Program-made: the position numbers and the translations under genes
Source: Coriobacteriia bacterium
GTDB lineage: Bacteria; Actinomycetota; Coriobacteriia; Anaerosomatales; JAAXUF01
Assembly: GCA_013336165.1 (NCBI GenBank)
Contig: JAAXUF010000003.1
Span: forward strand, 124,001-188,000
Length of the DNA: 64,000 nt
Reading direction: 5' to 3'
Shown here: one piece after another, positions 43,129-50,522 of the stretch
Layout: each line of letters begins with the position of its first letter
Numbering within the stretch: the first letter of the stretch is position 1
Notes under the pieces: model-generated
What the model was told of the DNA's origin: nothing
Database searches by the model: none
Seen by the model: only the letters and a program-made list of their open reading frames with translations

Positions 43129-45359
43129 TTGCGGCCCCCTTCCGTGTCCTTGTACACGCGGCACAGAAGCCCTCTGTTCGCCCAGCTGCCGCCCATCGCG
43201 TCGCAGTGCGCGTCATCGGTTGCAGTGAGCACGTTGGTGTTGGACTCCAGCGAGCCGAATGGGTCCGCACTGTCGTGCGTGCGCTCGGGGAACCACCAGC
43301 CTCTCGGCGTGAAGACGACGCGCTCGTGAATACCGTTTGTAAGGCTTGCTTTCATGCGGATACGACCGCGTAGTGTCTCGATCCAGGTCCAGTCGCCCTC
43401 GACGATACCCAGAGAAGCCGCCATCTTGGGGTTGATCTCCATGTACGGCTCGGCCTTCAGGAAGCGAAGCTGCTTGATCTGGAAGTGCTCCGAGTGGTGG
43501 TAGGGCATGAATCCGCCGCCGGTAGTGAGGACAAGCGGGTACTTCTCGGCCAGTTCCGGATCGTCGATCTCGTTTTCCGGAGGGCCTACATACGTCGGAA
43601 GTGGCGGAAGACCCAGCTCCTCGAACACCGATGAGTACAGCTCCACGCGCCGGGATGCAGTCGCAAACCCGTTCTCGCCGTACTTGTAGTACTCCATCTC
43701 CGGGAAGTGGAAGCGATATCTCTCGACGAAGTCATCGTAGCTTGTGATGTCATAGCCGAGCGGGTAGATCATGTAGTAATAGGCCTCTTCCTCGTTGTCC
43801 CAAGGCCACATATCGACCTGACCAAGGCGATGTCCCAGGTCGTGCCAGAAGGTGTAGTCGGTCCTACGCTCGAACTTGGGTTGAATCGCTCGTTGGGAAG
43901 CGATGAGGTAATCGGCACACCCGTAGTTGTTGTGGATGATCGGACGCTCGAGTGCGCCGGCGATCGGAAGCACGTAGTCGGACAGAAGGGCCGACGACGT
44001 CATCCAGTACTCGCATGTGACCAGGAAGTCGACAGCCTTGAGGGCCTTGAGGACCTCCTTGCTGTCACCGTAGGAGTTCACCGGGTTGGTCGCCGAGACG
44101 ATGAGAGCCTTGACCGGATATGGATCCTCAGTGAGGATCGCGCGGAAGACCGACGGTGCGTGGGCCTCACACATCCACTCGGCCGTAGGCGCCTTGCCCC
44201 ACGTCGCCTTCGAGATTTCCGCGATACGCGCATAACCGGGCCATGTGGTGAGCTTGTACTTGTCGGCACCGATCTGCTTGGCCTTCTGCTCCTCAGGTAG
44301 CCAATCGTTGGCTTCCATCTCCTCGTCGGTCACGTACTCGAGGCTCGGGCCGGTCATGACGTCGCCGCCTGGGCAGTCCAGGTTGCCGGTGATCGCACGA
44401 AGCAGGGCACGAGCGTGCATAGCCGCTCCCGCAGCCTGGCCGATCTGGTCGACCGAGTTGCCCCACTGGATGTTGCCGGGCTTGGTCGTTGCATACATCC
44501 TGGCGCTCTCGCGAATGAGCTCAGGGTCAAGCCATGTCAGGGGCGCTGCCCACTCCGGCGTGTACTGCGCGACGTGAGCTGCAAGCTCCTCGAAGCCCAC
44601 GCACCAGTTGTTGACGAACTCGGCGTCGTAGAGACCCTCGTAGATGATGACGTTGAGCCATGCCAGCGCAAGTGCGCCGTCTGAACCCGGACGAAGCGGA
44701 AGCCACATGTCGGCATGCGCCGCTGTCTCGGTATACCTCGGGTCGATACAGATGATCTTCAGGCCGCGCTTCTGCAGATCGGTGAGGCCGCGCATTCCAG
44801 GCATGCCTGAGGCACCGGGGTTCTGCCCCCACAGCACGATCACGCGGCTGTTCATCAGGTCGGTCTCGAAAGGGCTCCATCCCGAGATCGCGGTTTCGAC
44901 CATGAACGTCGGGATCCAGCACAAAAGGGCATTGTGAAAACCGTTGGGGCTGCCGAAGAGGTTCATGAACCTGCGGCGCGCCCAGTCGTCAGTGCGCAGC
45001 GTTCCGCCGGCAGTGGCAACCGCTTCTGCTCCGAACTCATCTTTGATCGCAGCAAGCCTCTCCGCGATCTCGTCCAGCGCGGTCTCCCAAGGGATCTCCT
45101 CCCACTGGTTGGCGCCGCGTTCGCCCACTCGCTTGAGGGGCTTGTTGATTCGAGCGGGGTGGTTCAGATGCTTCAGCGCTATGTTGCCCCTGCAACACAG
45201 AGCGCCTTGGTTCGTGGGATGGTTCGGGTCGCCCTCGATCGCAAGTACGTCGCCATCTTTGACGTACGCGAGAACGCCACAGTTCTGGTGACAAAAGTAA
45301 CAACTCGACTTTTTCACCACGATCCCTGGGTCAGTGAGATCAATGTCTTCCAGCTTCAC
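43125..45359 (-). CDS. Molybdopterin oxidoreductase A (acetylene hydratase/dehydroxylase-like), first gene of the operon
   Basis: A 744-residue DMSO-reductase-superfamily catalytic subunit. The cluster motif is CYFCHQNC with a fourth Cys in GALCCRG; RFMNLFGSPNGFHNALLCW holds the probable metal-ligating Cys. The mid-region motifs (VIVLWGQNPGASG, NWCVGFEELAAHVAQY, DYVLPIAGALERP) are close to acetylene hydratase and the catechol dehydroxylases. No Tat signal is present. It starts at GTG 45359 with AGGAGG 6 bases upstream, an optimal site. Substrate is unknown. Confidence 0.92.
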   Translation of the reverse strand: MKLEDIDLTDPGIVVKKSSCYFCHQNCGVLAYVKDGDVLAIEGDPNHPTNQGALCCRGNIALKHLNHPARINKPLKRVGERGANQWEEIPWETALDEIAERLAAIKDEFGAEAVATAGGTLRTDDWARRRFMNLFGSPNGFHNALLCWIPTFMVETAISGWSPFETDLMNSRVIVLWGQNPGASGMPGMRGLTDLQKRGLKIICIDPRYTETAAHADMWLPLRPGSDGALALAWLNVIIYEGLYDAEFVNNWCVGFEELAAHVAQYTPEWAAPLTWLDPELIRESARMYATTKPGNIQWGNSVDQIGQAAGAAMHARALLRAITGNLDCPGGDVMTGPSLEYVTDEEMEANDWLPEEQKAKQIGADKYKLTTWPGYARIAEISKATWGKAPTAEWMCEAHAPSVFRAILTEDPYPVKALIVSATNPVNSYGDSKEVLKALKAVDFLVTCEYWMTSSALLSDYVLPIAGALERPIIHNNYGCADYLIASQRAIQPKFERRTDYTFWHDLGHRLGQVDMWPWDNEEEAYYYMIYPLGYDITSYDDFVERYRFHFPEMEYYKYGENGFATASRRVELYSSVFEELGLPPLPTYVGPPENEIDDPELAEKYPLVLTTGGGFMPYHHSEHFQIKQLRFLKAEPYMEINPKMAASLGIVEGDWTWIETLRGRIRMKASLTNGIHERVVFTPRGWWFPERTHDSADPFGSLESNTNVLTATDDAHCDAMGGSWANRGLLCRVYKDTEGGRK

Positions 45360-45467
45360 GTTTCCTCCTGTGTTCTTGCCAACCTGCAAGCTGTTGCACG
45401 CCATCGAAACATACCGAAGAATCACCGCCGCGCCATCGCATCGAGATGCTTATCTTGCGGCCCCGGC

Positions 45468-45486
45468 ATCAGCCTCTGGGGCTGAT
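45468..45486. promoter_or_regulatory. Inverted repeat in the leader of the 14-gene operon
   Basis: ATCAGCC (45468-45474) pairs with GGCTGAT (45480-45486) around TCTGG. It lies about 110 bases before the first gene, downstream of the candidate promoter, and could be a leader hairpin or operator. Confidence 0.35.
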
Positions 45487-45549
45487 ACACGGTTCAGCCT
45501 ACACATCGCCGAGAGACCCGTGAGGGATCCAAGAGCATCCTGTTCGGCA

Positions 45550-45623
45550 AGTATAGGGGCTGGTCCAGGGCAGAGAATCACCCTTGAGGGTTAGGGGGGT
45601 TATTCTCGGCAACCACGAGAATC
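45550..45623 (-). promoter_or_regulatory. Candidate promoter and operator cluster of the 14-gene operon
   Basis: On the minus strand a -10 element TATACT lies at 45555-45550. Upstream are three copies of the hexamer GAGAAT: direct at 45573-45578 and 45617-45622, and inverted (ATTCTC) at 45602-45607. The last two form the inverted repeat ATTCTCG-N7-CGAGAAT (45602-45622). The direct copies are 44 bases apart. This looks like an activator-dependent promoter, since the -35 region is poor. The rest of the 334-base gap (45360-45693) holds no gene. Confidence 0.4.
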
Positions 45624-45641
45624 GACCCTTCCGCCGGAAAC

Positions 45642-45687
45642 CCTAGCGCCGAGCCGCGGCAAACGAACGACGGGGCTCGGCGCTAGG
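45642..45687 (-). terminator. Hairpin after the second zinc-ribbon gene
   Basis: CCTAGCGCCGAGCC (45642-45655) pairs perfectly with GGCTCGGCGCTAGG (45674-45687) around an 18-base loop. It starts 7 bases after the zinc-ribbon stop on the minus strand and is followed by GGTTTCC. It probably ends that transcript and insulates the operon promoter. Confidence 0.55.
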
Positions 45688-45693
45688 TCGATC

Positions 45694-45936
45694 TCAAGCC
45701 TGCGGCGGCGCCGGAGGCATCTTCGGGCCAGAGGGCGGTGCCTTTGGCGTGCCTGGGGGAGGAACCGCACCGGGCGCACTCATCCCGGGGGCGCCGGGGG
45801 CCTTCACGCCGGGAGGAGCAGCCAGCTTTGGGAGTGCCTCTCCGCAATTCGAGCACGTCTCAACGCCGTCGGGGTTGATGGTCTGACATTTCGTGCATTT
45901 GTTCCCTTTCTTAATTGCTGCTGGCCGGAAACACAT
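45694..45936 (-). CDS. Small MCFRP zinc-ribbon protein (copy 2)
   Basis: An 80-residue paralogue of the protein at 24291-24506. It starts MCFRPAAIKKGNK, has the zinc knuckles CTKCQ and CSNCG, and ends in a long Pro/Gly/Ala tail (GAPGMSAPGAVPPPGTPKAP). AAGGAG lies about 9 bases before the ATG at 45936. It stands upstream of the 14-gene operon on the same strand, separated by a hairpin. Function unknown. Confidence 0.75.
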   Translation of the reverse strand: MCFRPAAIKKGNKCTKCQTINPDGVETCSNCGEALPKLAAPPGVKAPGAPGMSAPGAVPPPGTPKAPPSGPKMPPAPPQA

Positions 45937-46279
45937 GCTGCTACTCTCCTTTTTCGGGTAGTGCCGGACCGTACTCTGGACAGAAGCAACACGGAGATCA
46001 GCCTTAGAGACTTCCAAGAACCCTTACCAAGGCGAAAATTCTCTCCGTCGCCACTCCGACCCTAGTCCAACGTACAGCAACGCCGCGGTTGCCGAATCAT
46101 ATGAAGACGTCGATTCTTGCCACGAAGCGTGGCGACAGGCTAATCAACTTCGTGCTATCGGCGGCTATATGACCGCATTGACCTATACTGGCGCCATGCT
46201 GATGCAAGCCGCGCCATGGCGATCGACGACGTGTCGAGACAACCCGGAGCGATGTCAGGACATTTGAAGGAGGTGCCCT
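45937..46279. other. Gene-free divergent region
   Basis: This 343-base stretch separates the zinc-ribbon gene (minus) from the Cys-rich gene (plus). I see no convincing gene or tRNA in it. It has a small perfect hairpin, GCCACG-AAG-CGTGGC (46119-46133), and AT-richer patches near 46100 and 46170-46190 (TTGACCTATACT) that could hold promoters, without a well-spaced pair. Confidence 0.4.
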
Positions 46280-46591
46280 ATGTGTTTGGCCTGTAACCCT
46301 CTGTGCGGCGGTTGTAAGCCACCCAGAATGACGACGGTCCTCTGCCTGCGGTGCAAAACATATGGCATCTTCGACATCGAGATCTCAGAAAACCCCACCA
46401 GAAAGTCCTGCCGGACATGTGGCTTCGATGTGACAGAACTCGCCGTGCCACCAATCGTCCACTGCGAGAGCAGTGGCATGCTGTGCGCCAACCCCTGCGG
46501 CTTTCGCTCGAAAGCTCCTGAAGACGGCGTGCCGGTTGAGTGCAAGAACATCACGCACCCGCTCGCGGATCGACCGTCAACTCCGCGTTGA
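46280..46591 (+). CDS. Cys-rich small protein, probable zinc-binding
   Basis: A 103-residue protein with twelve Cys: an N-terminal set (MCLACNPLCGGC), a ribbon-like pair of knuckles (CLRC and CRTCG, 20 residues apart) and later Cys in CESSGMLCANPCG. AAGGAGGTG lies directly upstream of the ATG, an excellent ribosome binding site, so it is a real gene. The MCLAC start recalls the MCFRP proteins nearby, but the rest differs. I do not recognise its family. Confidence 0.75.
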   Translation: MCLACNPLCGGCKPPRMTTVLCLRCKTYGIFDIEISENPTRKSCRTCGFDVTELAVPPIVHCESSGMLCANPCGFRSKAPEDGVPVECKNITHPLADRPSTPR

Positions 46592-46644
46592 GTCAGAACG
46601 CACAAACATCGGCCGGGCACGCCCGATCGGACCCAGATCCCAGC

Positions 46645-47430
46645 CTAGATGCTGATCCGAAGGCCGTCATGCGCGAGGTGGAGATGGTCTCCGCGGTCCT
46701 GCAGGTGGGCTTCCAGCTCTGGGCCGGTCATCGGCGAGTCGTAATGCATCGAGACATGCGTCAGGTACAGTTCCTTCACCCGAAGACCCAACGCAATCTC
46801 GATCGCCTCATCCACCGAGAGGTGATCCTCTGGCATCCAATTCTCGCCGAAGAACGTCGCGCCCAGAATCAGTGCGTCGACTCCCGCCACCGCTGCCGCC
46901 GTCTCGGCAGGCAAGGGGCCCGTATCGGGAAGATAGGCCGTCCGGCGACCCTCCGGCGTCTCCATCAGGAAGCCGAGTGTGCCTGCCCCATGCGTCACCT
47001 CGAGTGCCGTGTAGGTGACCCCGTCCAGTTCGATCGCATCGCCGACATCCAGAAGCCGGACGTCGAGACAATCCTCCATGTAGCCGAGGGCCGAATGGAG
47101 CCACTCTGCGCTCTCTCGGGTCATATACGCGGGTATGGTGGCTCTGCGCCGCAGCCGGACGTAGAACTCCAGTTCCGGCAGCCCACCGACGTGGTCGAAA
47201 TGCGTGTGCGTCAGGATGAGGTTGTCGATGCGGTCGATCCCCTCGCGTAACAGCTGCCCACGCAAGTCAGGTGATGCGTCGACCAGCGTGTTCTGCTCCC
47301 CTTGCACCAGAATTCCGCACCGAGTGCGCCGAGAAGCCGGGTTGGTCTCGGCCTCCTTGCAAGCAACGCAGTCGCAGTAGAACGAAGGCACACCGTTAGC
47401 CGCACCCGTGCCGAGAAACCCCAGTCGCAT
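46645..47430 (-). CDS. PhnP-like metallo-beta-lactamase-fold phosphodiesterase
   Basis: A 261-residue hydrolase. Metal ligands are THTHFDHVGG, the THGAG His, PDTGPL Asp and the late THVSMHYD His. An N-terminal CDCVACKEAETN motif gives the extra zinc site typical of PhnP-type cyclic phosphodiesterases. No phn genes are near, so its substrate is unknown; related enzymes cleave cyclic ribose phosphates or ester bonds. The ATG is at 47430, 9 bases after the flavodiiron stop. Confidence 0.85.
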   Translation of the reverse strand: MRLGFLGTGAANGVPSFYCDCVACKEAETNPASRRTRCGILVQGEQNTLVDASPDLRGQLLREGIDRIDNLILTHTHFDHVGGLPELEFYVRLRRRATIPAYMTRESAEWLHSALGYMEDCLDVRLLDVGDAIELDGVTYTALEVTHGAGTLGFLMETPEGRRTAYLPDTGPLPAETAAAVAGVDALILGATFFGENWMPEDHLSVDEAIEIALGLRVKELYLTHVSMHYDSPMTGPELEAHLQDRGDHLHLAHDGLRISI

Positions 47431-47439
47431 GTCTTGTCC

Positions 47440-48642
47440 CTATCCCTCGCCGCGCGCCTTCGCGAGTTCGCCGAAGCGCTTCCCCCATGCCCTTGCAGAC
47501 GCTAGGTCTTCCTCTGTCGGCCGGTATCGGCAGGCGAATGCCGCCTCCGGCATCTCAAAGCCGATCGCGGTCAGGCGCTCGGCCATCTGTTTGGTGCCCT
47601 CGCCCGACCAGCCGAAGGAGCCGAACACGCCGGCGAGCTTGCCTTGCGGGGCAAGCCCAGCCATGTACTGAAGATAGCCGGCGACACGGAACAGCATCCC
47701 GTGGTGCAACGTGGGCGAACCTAGGAGCAGCGCGCGAGAATCAAGCAATTGCCTAGTCACGGTCGATATCGGCGTTACCGCGAGGTCGAAGAGGTGGACG
47801 TCGACACCGGCCTCGGTTGCCCCATCGGCGATCTCGTGCGCAAGAACGTCGGTCGAACCCCACATCGTCGAATACGCCACGACCAGCTTGTCGTGGGTCT
47901 CGCCCGCTACGAGCCTCGCGTAGACGTCTTCGGCGGCCGCTACGTCGGCACCGCGCCAGATGACTCCGTGCGAAGGCGCGATCGTACCGCACTGCCAGCC
48001 CTTCTCCGCGAGCTTCGCGAGGGCCTTGGCAACCGGCTTGTAGACGGGCATCAGGATGTTCGCGTAGTAGATCGTCAGCTCCTCGATCGCCAGATCCAGC
48101 CCGACCTCATCGGCGAATCTCTCCGAGGACGCCAAGTGCTGGCCGAAGGCATCGTTGGGCATGAGCACGCACTCTTCGGCACAGTAGGTGAACATGGAGT
48201 CGGGCCAGTGGACCATCGGCATGGGGAGAAACTGCAACGTCCTGCCGCCCAGGTCGATCGTGTCGCCTTCGCCCACTGCCGATACCTCGAGGTCCGGCCC
48301 GTGGTACGCGGCGATTCCCCGCACTCCGCCGGAACTCGCGACGACCTTTGCCTGCGGCATCACTTCCATGACCGCGCGCAGGCCGCTGTTGTGATCAGGC
48401 TCCACATGGTTGACCACGATGTAGTCGATGCGGTCGAGCGGGACAACCTCGGTGATGCGTTCGAGCAGCTCGGGCACGAACGGCAGTTTCACCGTATCGA
48501 TGAGCGCGATCTTGCCCTCGCCAAGGACAAGATAGGCGTTGTAGGTCGTGCCGCGAGGTGTCTCGAAACCGTGAAAATCACGTAGGTTCCAGTCGATGGC
48601 ACCAACCCAATGGATGTGCTCGGAAACGGAGATCGCCTGCAT
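47440..48642 (-). CDS. A-type flavodiiron protein (FprA-like O2/NO reductase)
   Basis: A 400-residue enzyme that reduces O2 to water or NO to N2O in anaerobes. The N-terminal metallo-beta-lactamase domain keeps the diiron ligands (NHVEPDHN, MVHWPDSM, NDAFGQH, APSHGVIWR). The C-terminal flavodoxin domain (from about residue 255) has AYSTMWGSTDVLA for FMN binding. The ATG at 48642 has GAGG 6 bases upstream; the longer open frame upstream has no family match. It follows the polyprenyl synthase gene by 7 bases. Confidence 0.93.
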   Translation of the reverse strand: MQAISVSEHIHWVGAIDWNLRDFHGFETPRGTTYNAYLVLGEGKIALIDTVKLPFVPELLERITEVVPLDRIDYIVVNHVEPDHNSGLRAVMEVMPQAKVVASSGGVRGIAAYHGPDLEVSAVGEGDTIDLGGRTLQFLPMPMVHWPDSMFTYCAEECVLMPNDAFGQHLASSERFADEVGLDLAIEELTIYYANILMPVYKPVAKALAKLAEKGWQCGTIAPSHGVIWRGADVAAAEDVYARLVAGETHDKLVVAYSTMWGSTDVLAHEIADGATEAGVDVHLFDLAVTPISTVTRQLLDSRALLLGSPTLHHGMLFRVAGYLQYMAGLAPQGKLAGVFGSFGWSGEGTKQMAERLTAIGFEMPEAAFACRYRPTEEDLASARAWGKRFGELAKARGEG

Positions 48643-48649
48643 GGTTGCC

Positions 48650-49657
48650 TCAACTCTGTCGGTTGATAAAGAAATCCCCCATTGAGGCCAATAAATCACG
48701 CGCTTTGGACTTCGGGAGTTCGCGTTCGAGTTCCACTCTGGCGTTGAGGACCAGATCCTCGGCATATTTGTTTGCGAAATCGATCGATCCACTGCGCTGC
48801 ATGATGGCGACCGCCTCGGCGAGAACGGCAGTATCAATCTCGCTGGCCGACAGGATCGTCAGCAGCCGTTCGCGCTGTGCCGAGTTCTGGATCGCATGGA
48901 CAGCGACCAGAGTGCGCTTACCCTCGGTGATGTCGCTGCGGAAGTCCTTCTTGGTGGATTCTTTGGTGCCAACCAGGTTCAGCACGTCATCCTGAATCTG
49001 AAACGCAAGTCCGCACGCCATGCCGAAGGCGCGCAGGATCCTAGTCTGCGCCTCGGTGCCACAGCCGATGATCGAACCGATCGCCAGTGGGATCGCGCCC
49101 GAGTAGAACGCCGTCTTGTGATTCGCCATCAGTAGATAGTCATCGAGGGTGAGGTCGAATCGGTTGTCGCGTGCCCAGCCAATGTCGAGCGCCTGGCCCT
49201 CGATGGTCCGAGTGGTCATATCGATGAGCTCGGAAAGCACCCTGAGTTTGGTGGCGTCGTCGAGACCCTCATCGTGAACGACGCTGCCGGTCACGAGTGC
49301 GAGCGCAAGGTCACCCGCATTGATAGCCAGCGCCTCGCCCTCGCGAATATGCAGGCACGGTTCTCCTCGGCGGGTGGCCGAGGAGTCCTCGATGTCGTCG
49401 TGAATGAGCGCCGCGGTGTGGAAGTGCTCGATGGCAGCTGCGGCCGCACGCGCCTTGTCCGGATTCCCGCCGACGGCCTCGCAAGCGAGAAGACAGATGA
49501 GAGGGCGATGGCGCTTGCCCGCATTGGCGATATAGGCCGACAGCGGGCTATAGAGGTACCGCCCCATGTCGGGATGCGCACCTCCCGAGTAAAACGATGC
49601 GAGGTACTCATCGAACTTCTTTGAATTTCGCTTCAGGTAGAGCTCGAACCCGATCAT
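48650..49657 (-). CDS. Polyprenyl diphosphate synthase (trans-isoprenyl transferase)
   Basis: A 335-residue enzyme that elongates isoprenoid diphosphates, here likely for menaquinone side chains or the lipid carrier. The first Asp-rich motif is ALIHDDIEDSS, the second is FQIQDDVLNLVG, where the usual DDxLD ends in Asn. RHRPLICLL and GKRTLVAVHA are the other conserved parts. The ATG at 49657 has GGGAGGG 5 bases upstream. Chain length cannot be read securely. Confidence 0.9.
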   Translation of the reverse strand: MIGFELYLKRNSKKFDEYLASFYSGGAHPDMGRYLYSPLSAYIANAGKRHRPLICLLACEAVGGNPDKARAAAAAIEHFHTAALIHDDIEDSSATRRGEPCLHIREGEALAINAGDLALALVTGSVVHDEGLDDATKLRVLSELIDMTTRTIEGQALDIGWARDNRFDLTLDDYLLMANHKTAFYSGAIPLAIGSIIGCGTEAQTRILRAFGMACGLAFQIQDDVLNLVGTKESTKKDFRSDITEGKRTLVAVHAIQNSAQRERLLTILSASEIDTAVLAEAVAIMQRSGSIDFANKYAEDLVLNARVELERELPKSKARDLLASMGDFFINRQS

Positions 49658-49837
49658 GACCCTCCCAAGCTTGCGACAGATCGGCGGTGCAGGCAGCCGA
49701 GCAAACCGGTCGCCAAGGCGTAATCGTATCAGACGCAAGAACCGCCGTTCTCAATTGGAGGAAAATCCCCCCGAGCATCGCGACTTGGCGTTGTTTTCGC
49801 TACCGGACAGACGAGTGAACAAGGGGTGCCGGGATCA

Positions 49838-49868
49838 AGAAAGCCGTCGCAGATTGCGACGGCTTTCT
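49838..49868 (-). terminator. Intrinsic terminator after the lipoprotein gene
   Basis: AGAAAGCCGTCGCA (49838-49851) pairs perfectly with TGCGACGGCTTTCT (49855-49868). On the minus strand the GC stem ends in CTTTCTTGA. It lies 31 bases after the lipoprotein stop and upstream of the polyprenyl synthase gene. Confidence 0.75.
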
Positions 49869-49899
49869 GCGTCTTCTTGATGCGACGAGCGGTCTCAAG

Positions 49900-50367
49900 C
49901 TACGGCGTAATGATGATGTCGATCGTGGTGGTCTTATCGGCGTTCTCGGAGAGCGAACAGATGCCCTGCGAACTGCCCTTTGTGAGGCTCAGCAGATTGG
50001 CCGCGGCAGTCGCCGTACCGATGTCCTGGGAATCCACGGTCCAGCCGCTCGCCTTCAATCCGGCACCCATCCCGTTCAGGACGTCTTTGTAGGGGTCGCC
50101 GGTGCTGAGCGTGGCATTCCAAGACACCGCACCGGATGCAGTCTTCGTCGTGCCCGACGACAGAACCTTGGCCCCGGGCCATATCGGGACCCCGGAAGGG
50201 ATGCCGGTCAGAGTGCCAACGACCGGTGCTCCGACCGCTGCCACCGTCGCCTCCTGAGACACGACCTTGGACCCTGGCGTCAACGCCGATTTGATGTTCG
50301 AGCAGCCGGCGAGCGGCAAGAGCAACACAGCCACCAAGCCGACAATGACTATCCGAGAACGCATCAT
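49900..50367 (-). CDS. Predicted lipoprotein of unknown function
   Basis: A 155-residue lipoprotein: signal peptide MMRSRIVIVGLVAVLLLPLAGC with lipobox LAGC. The mature part includes SGVPIWPGAKVLSSG, and GLKASGWTVDSQ near the middle, then a beta-rich C-terminus ending TTTIDIIITP. It resembles actinobacterial envelope lipoproteins of unknown role. The ATG at 50367 has GGGGAG 6 bases upstream. It diverges from the multihaem cytochrome gene. Confidence 0.75.
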   Translation of the reverse strand: MMRSRIVIVGLVAVLLLPLAGCSNIKSALTPGSKVVSQEATVAAVGAPVVGTLTGIPSGVPIWPGAKVLSSGTTKTASGAVSWNATLSTGDPYKDVLNGMGAGLKASGWTVDSQDIGTATAAANLLSLTKGSSQGICSLSENADKTTTIDIIITP

Positions 50368-50522
50368 CCAATACTCCCCACGACCCTGCAAACTTCCTTG
50401 TGGCATTCTGCGTACGCTCGGCAAGAGTGTCAACCAGCGATCCTCCCTCGGCCGTTTGCTGAACCACTTCGGGGGGCATCTTCTGGGCAGTAACTGCCTC
50501 CATCCGACGGGAGCCCACATAG

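Noticed and set aside
43125-45359. Possible selenocysteine at the metal ligand or elsewhere in the Moco enzymes
   Set aside because: The frames of all three Moco genes are open without internal TGA; the ligand positions read Cys or Ser.
43125-45359. Calling Moco enzyme A an arsenate, polysulfide or DMSO reductase
   Set aside because: It lacks a Tat signal and its active-site region resembles acetylene hydratase-like enzymes; a substrate cannot be named from sequence.
24130-46640. An integrated mobile element carrying the redox region
   Set aside because: No integrase, transposase, attachment repeat or tRNA junction was found at either edge. Transfer remains possible but is unsupported by sequence here.
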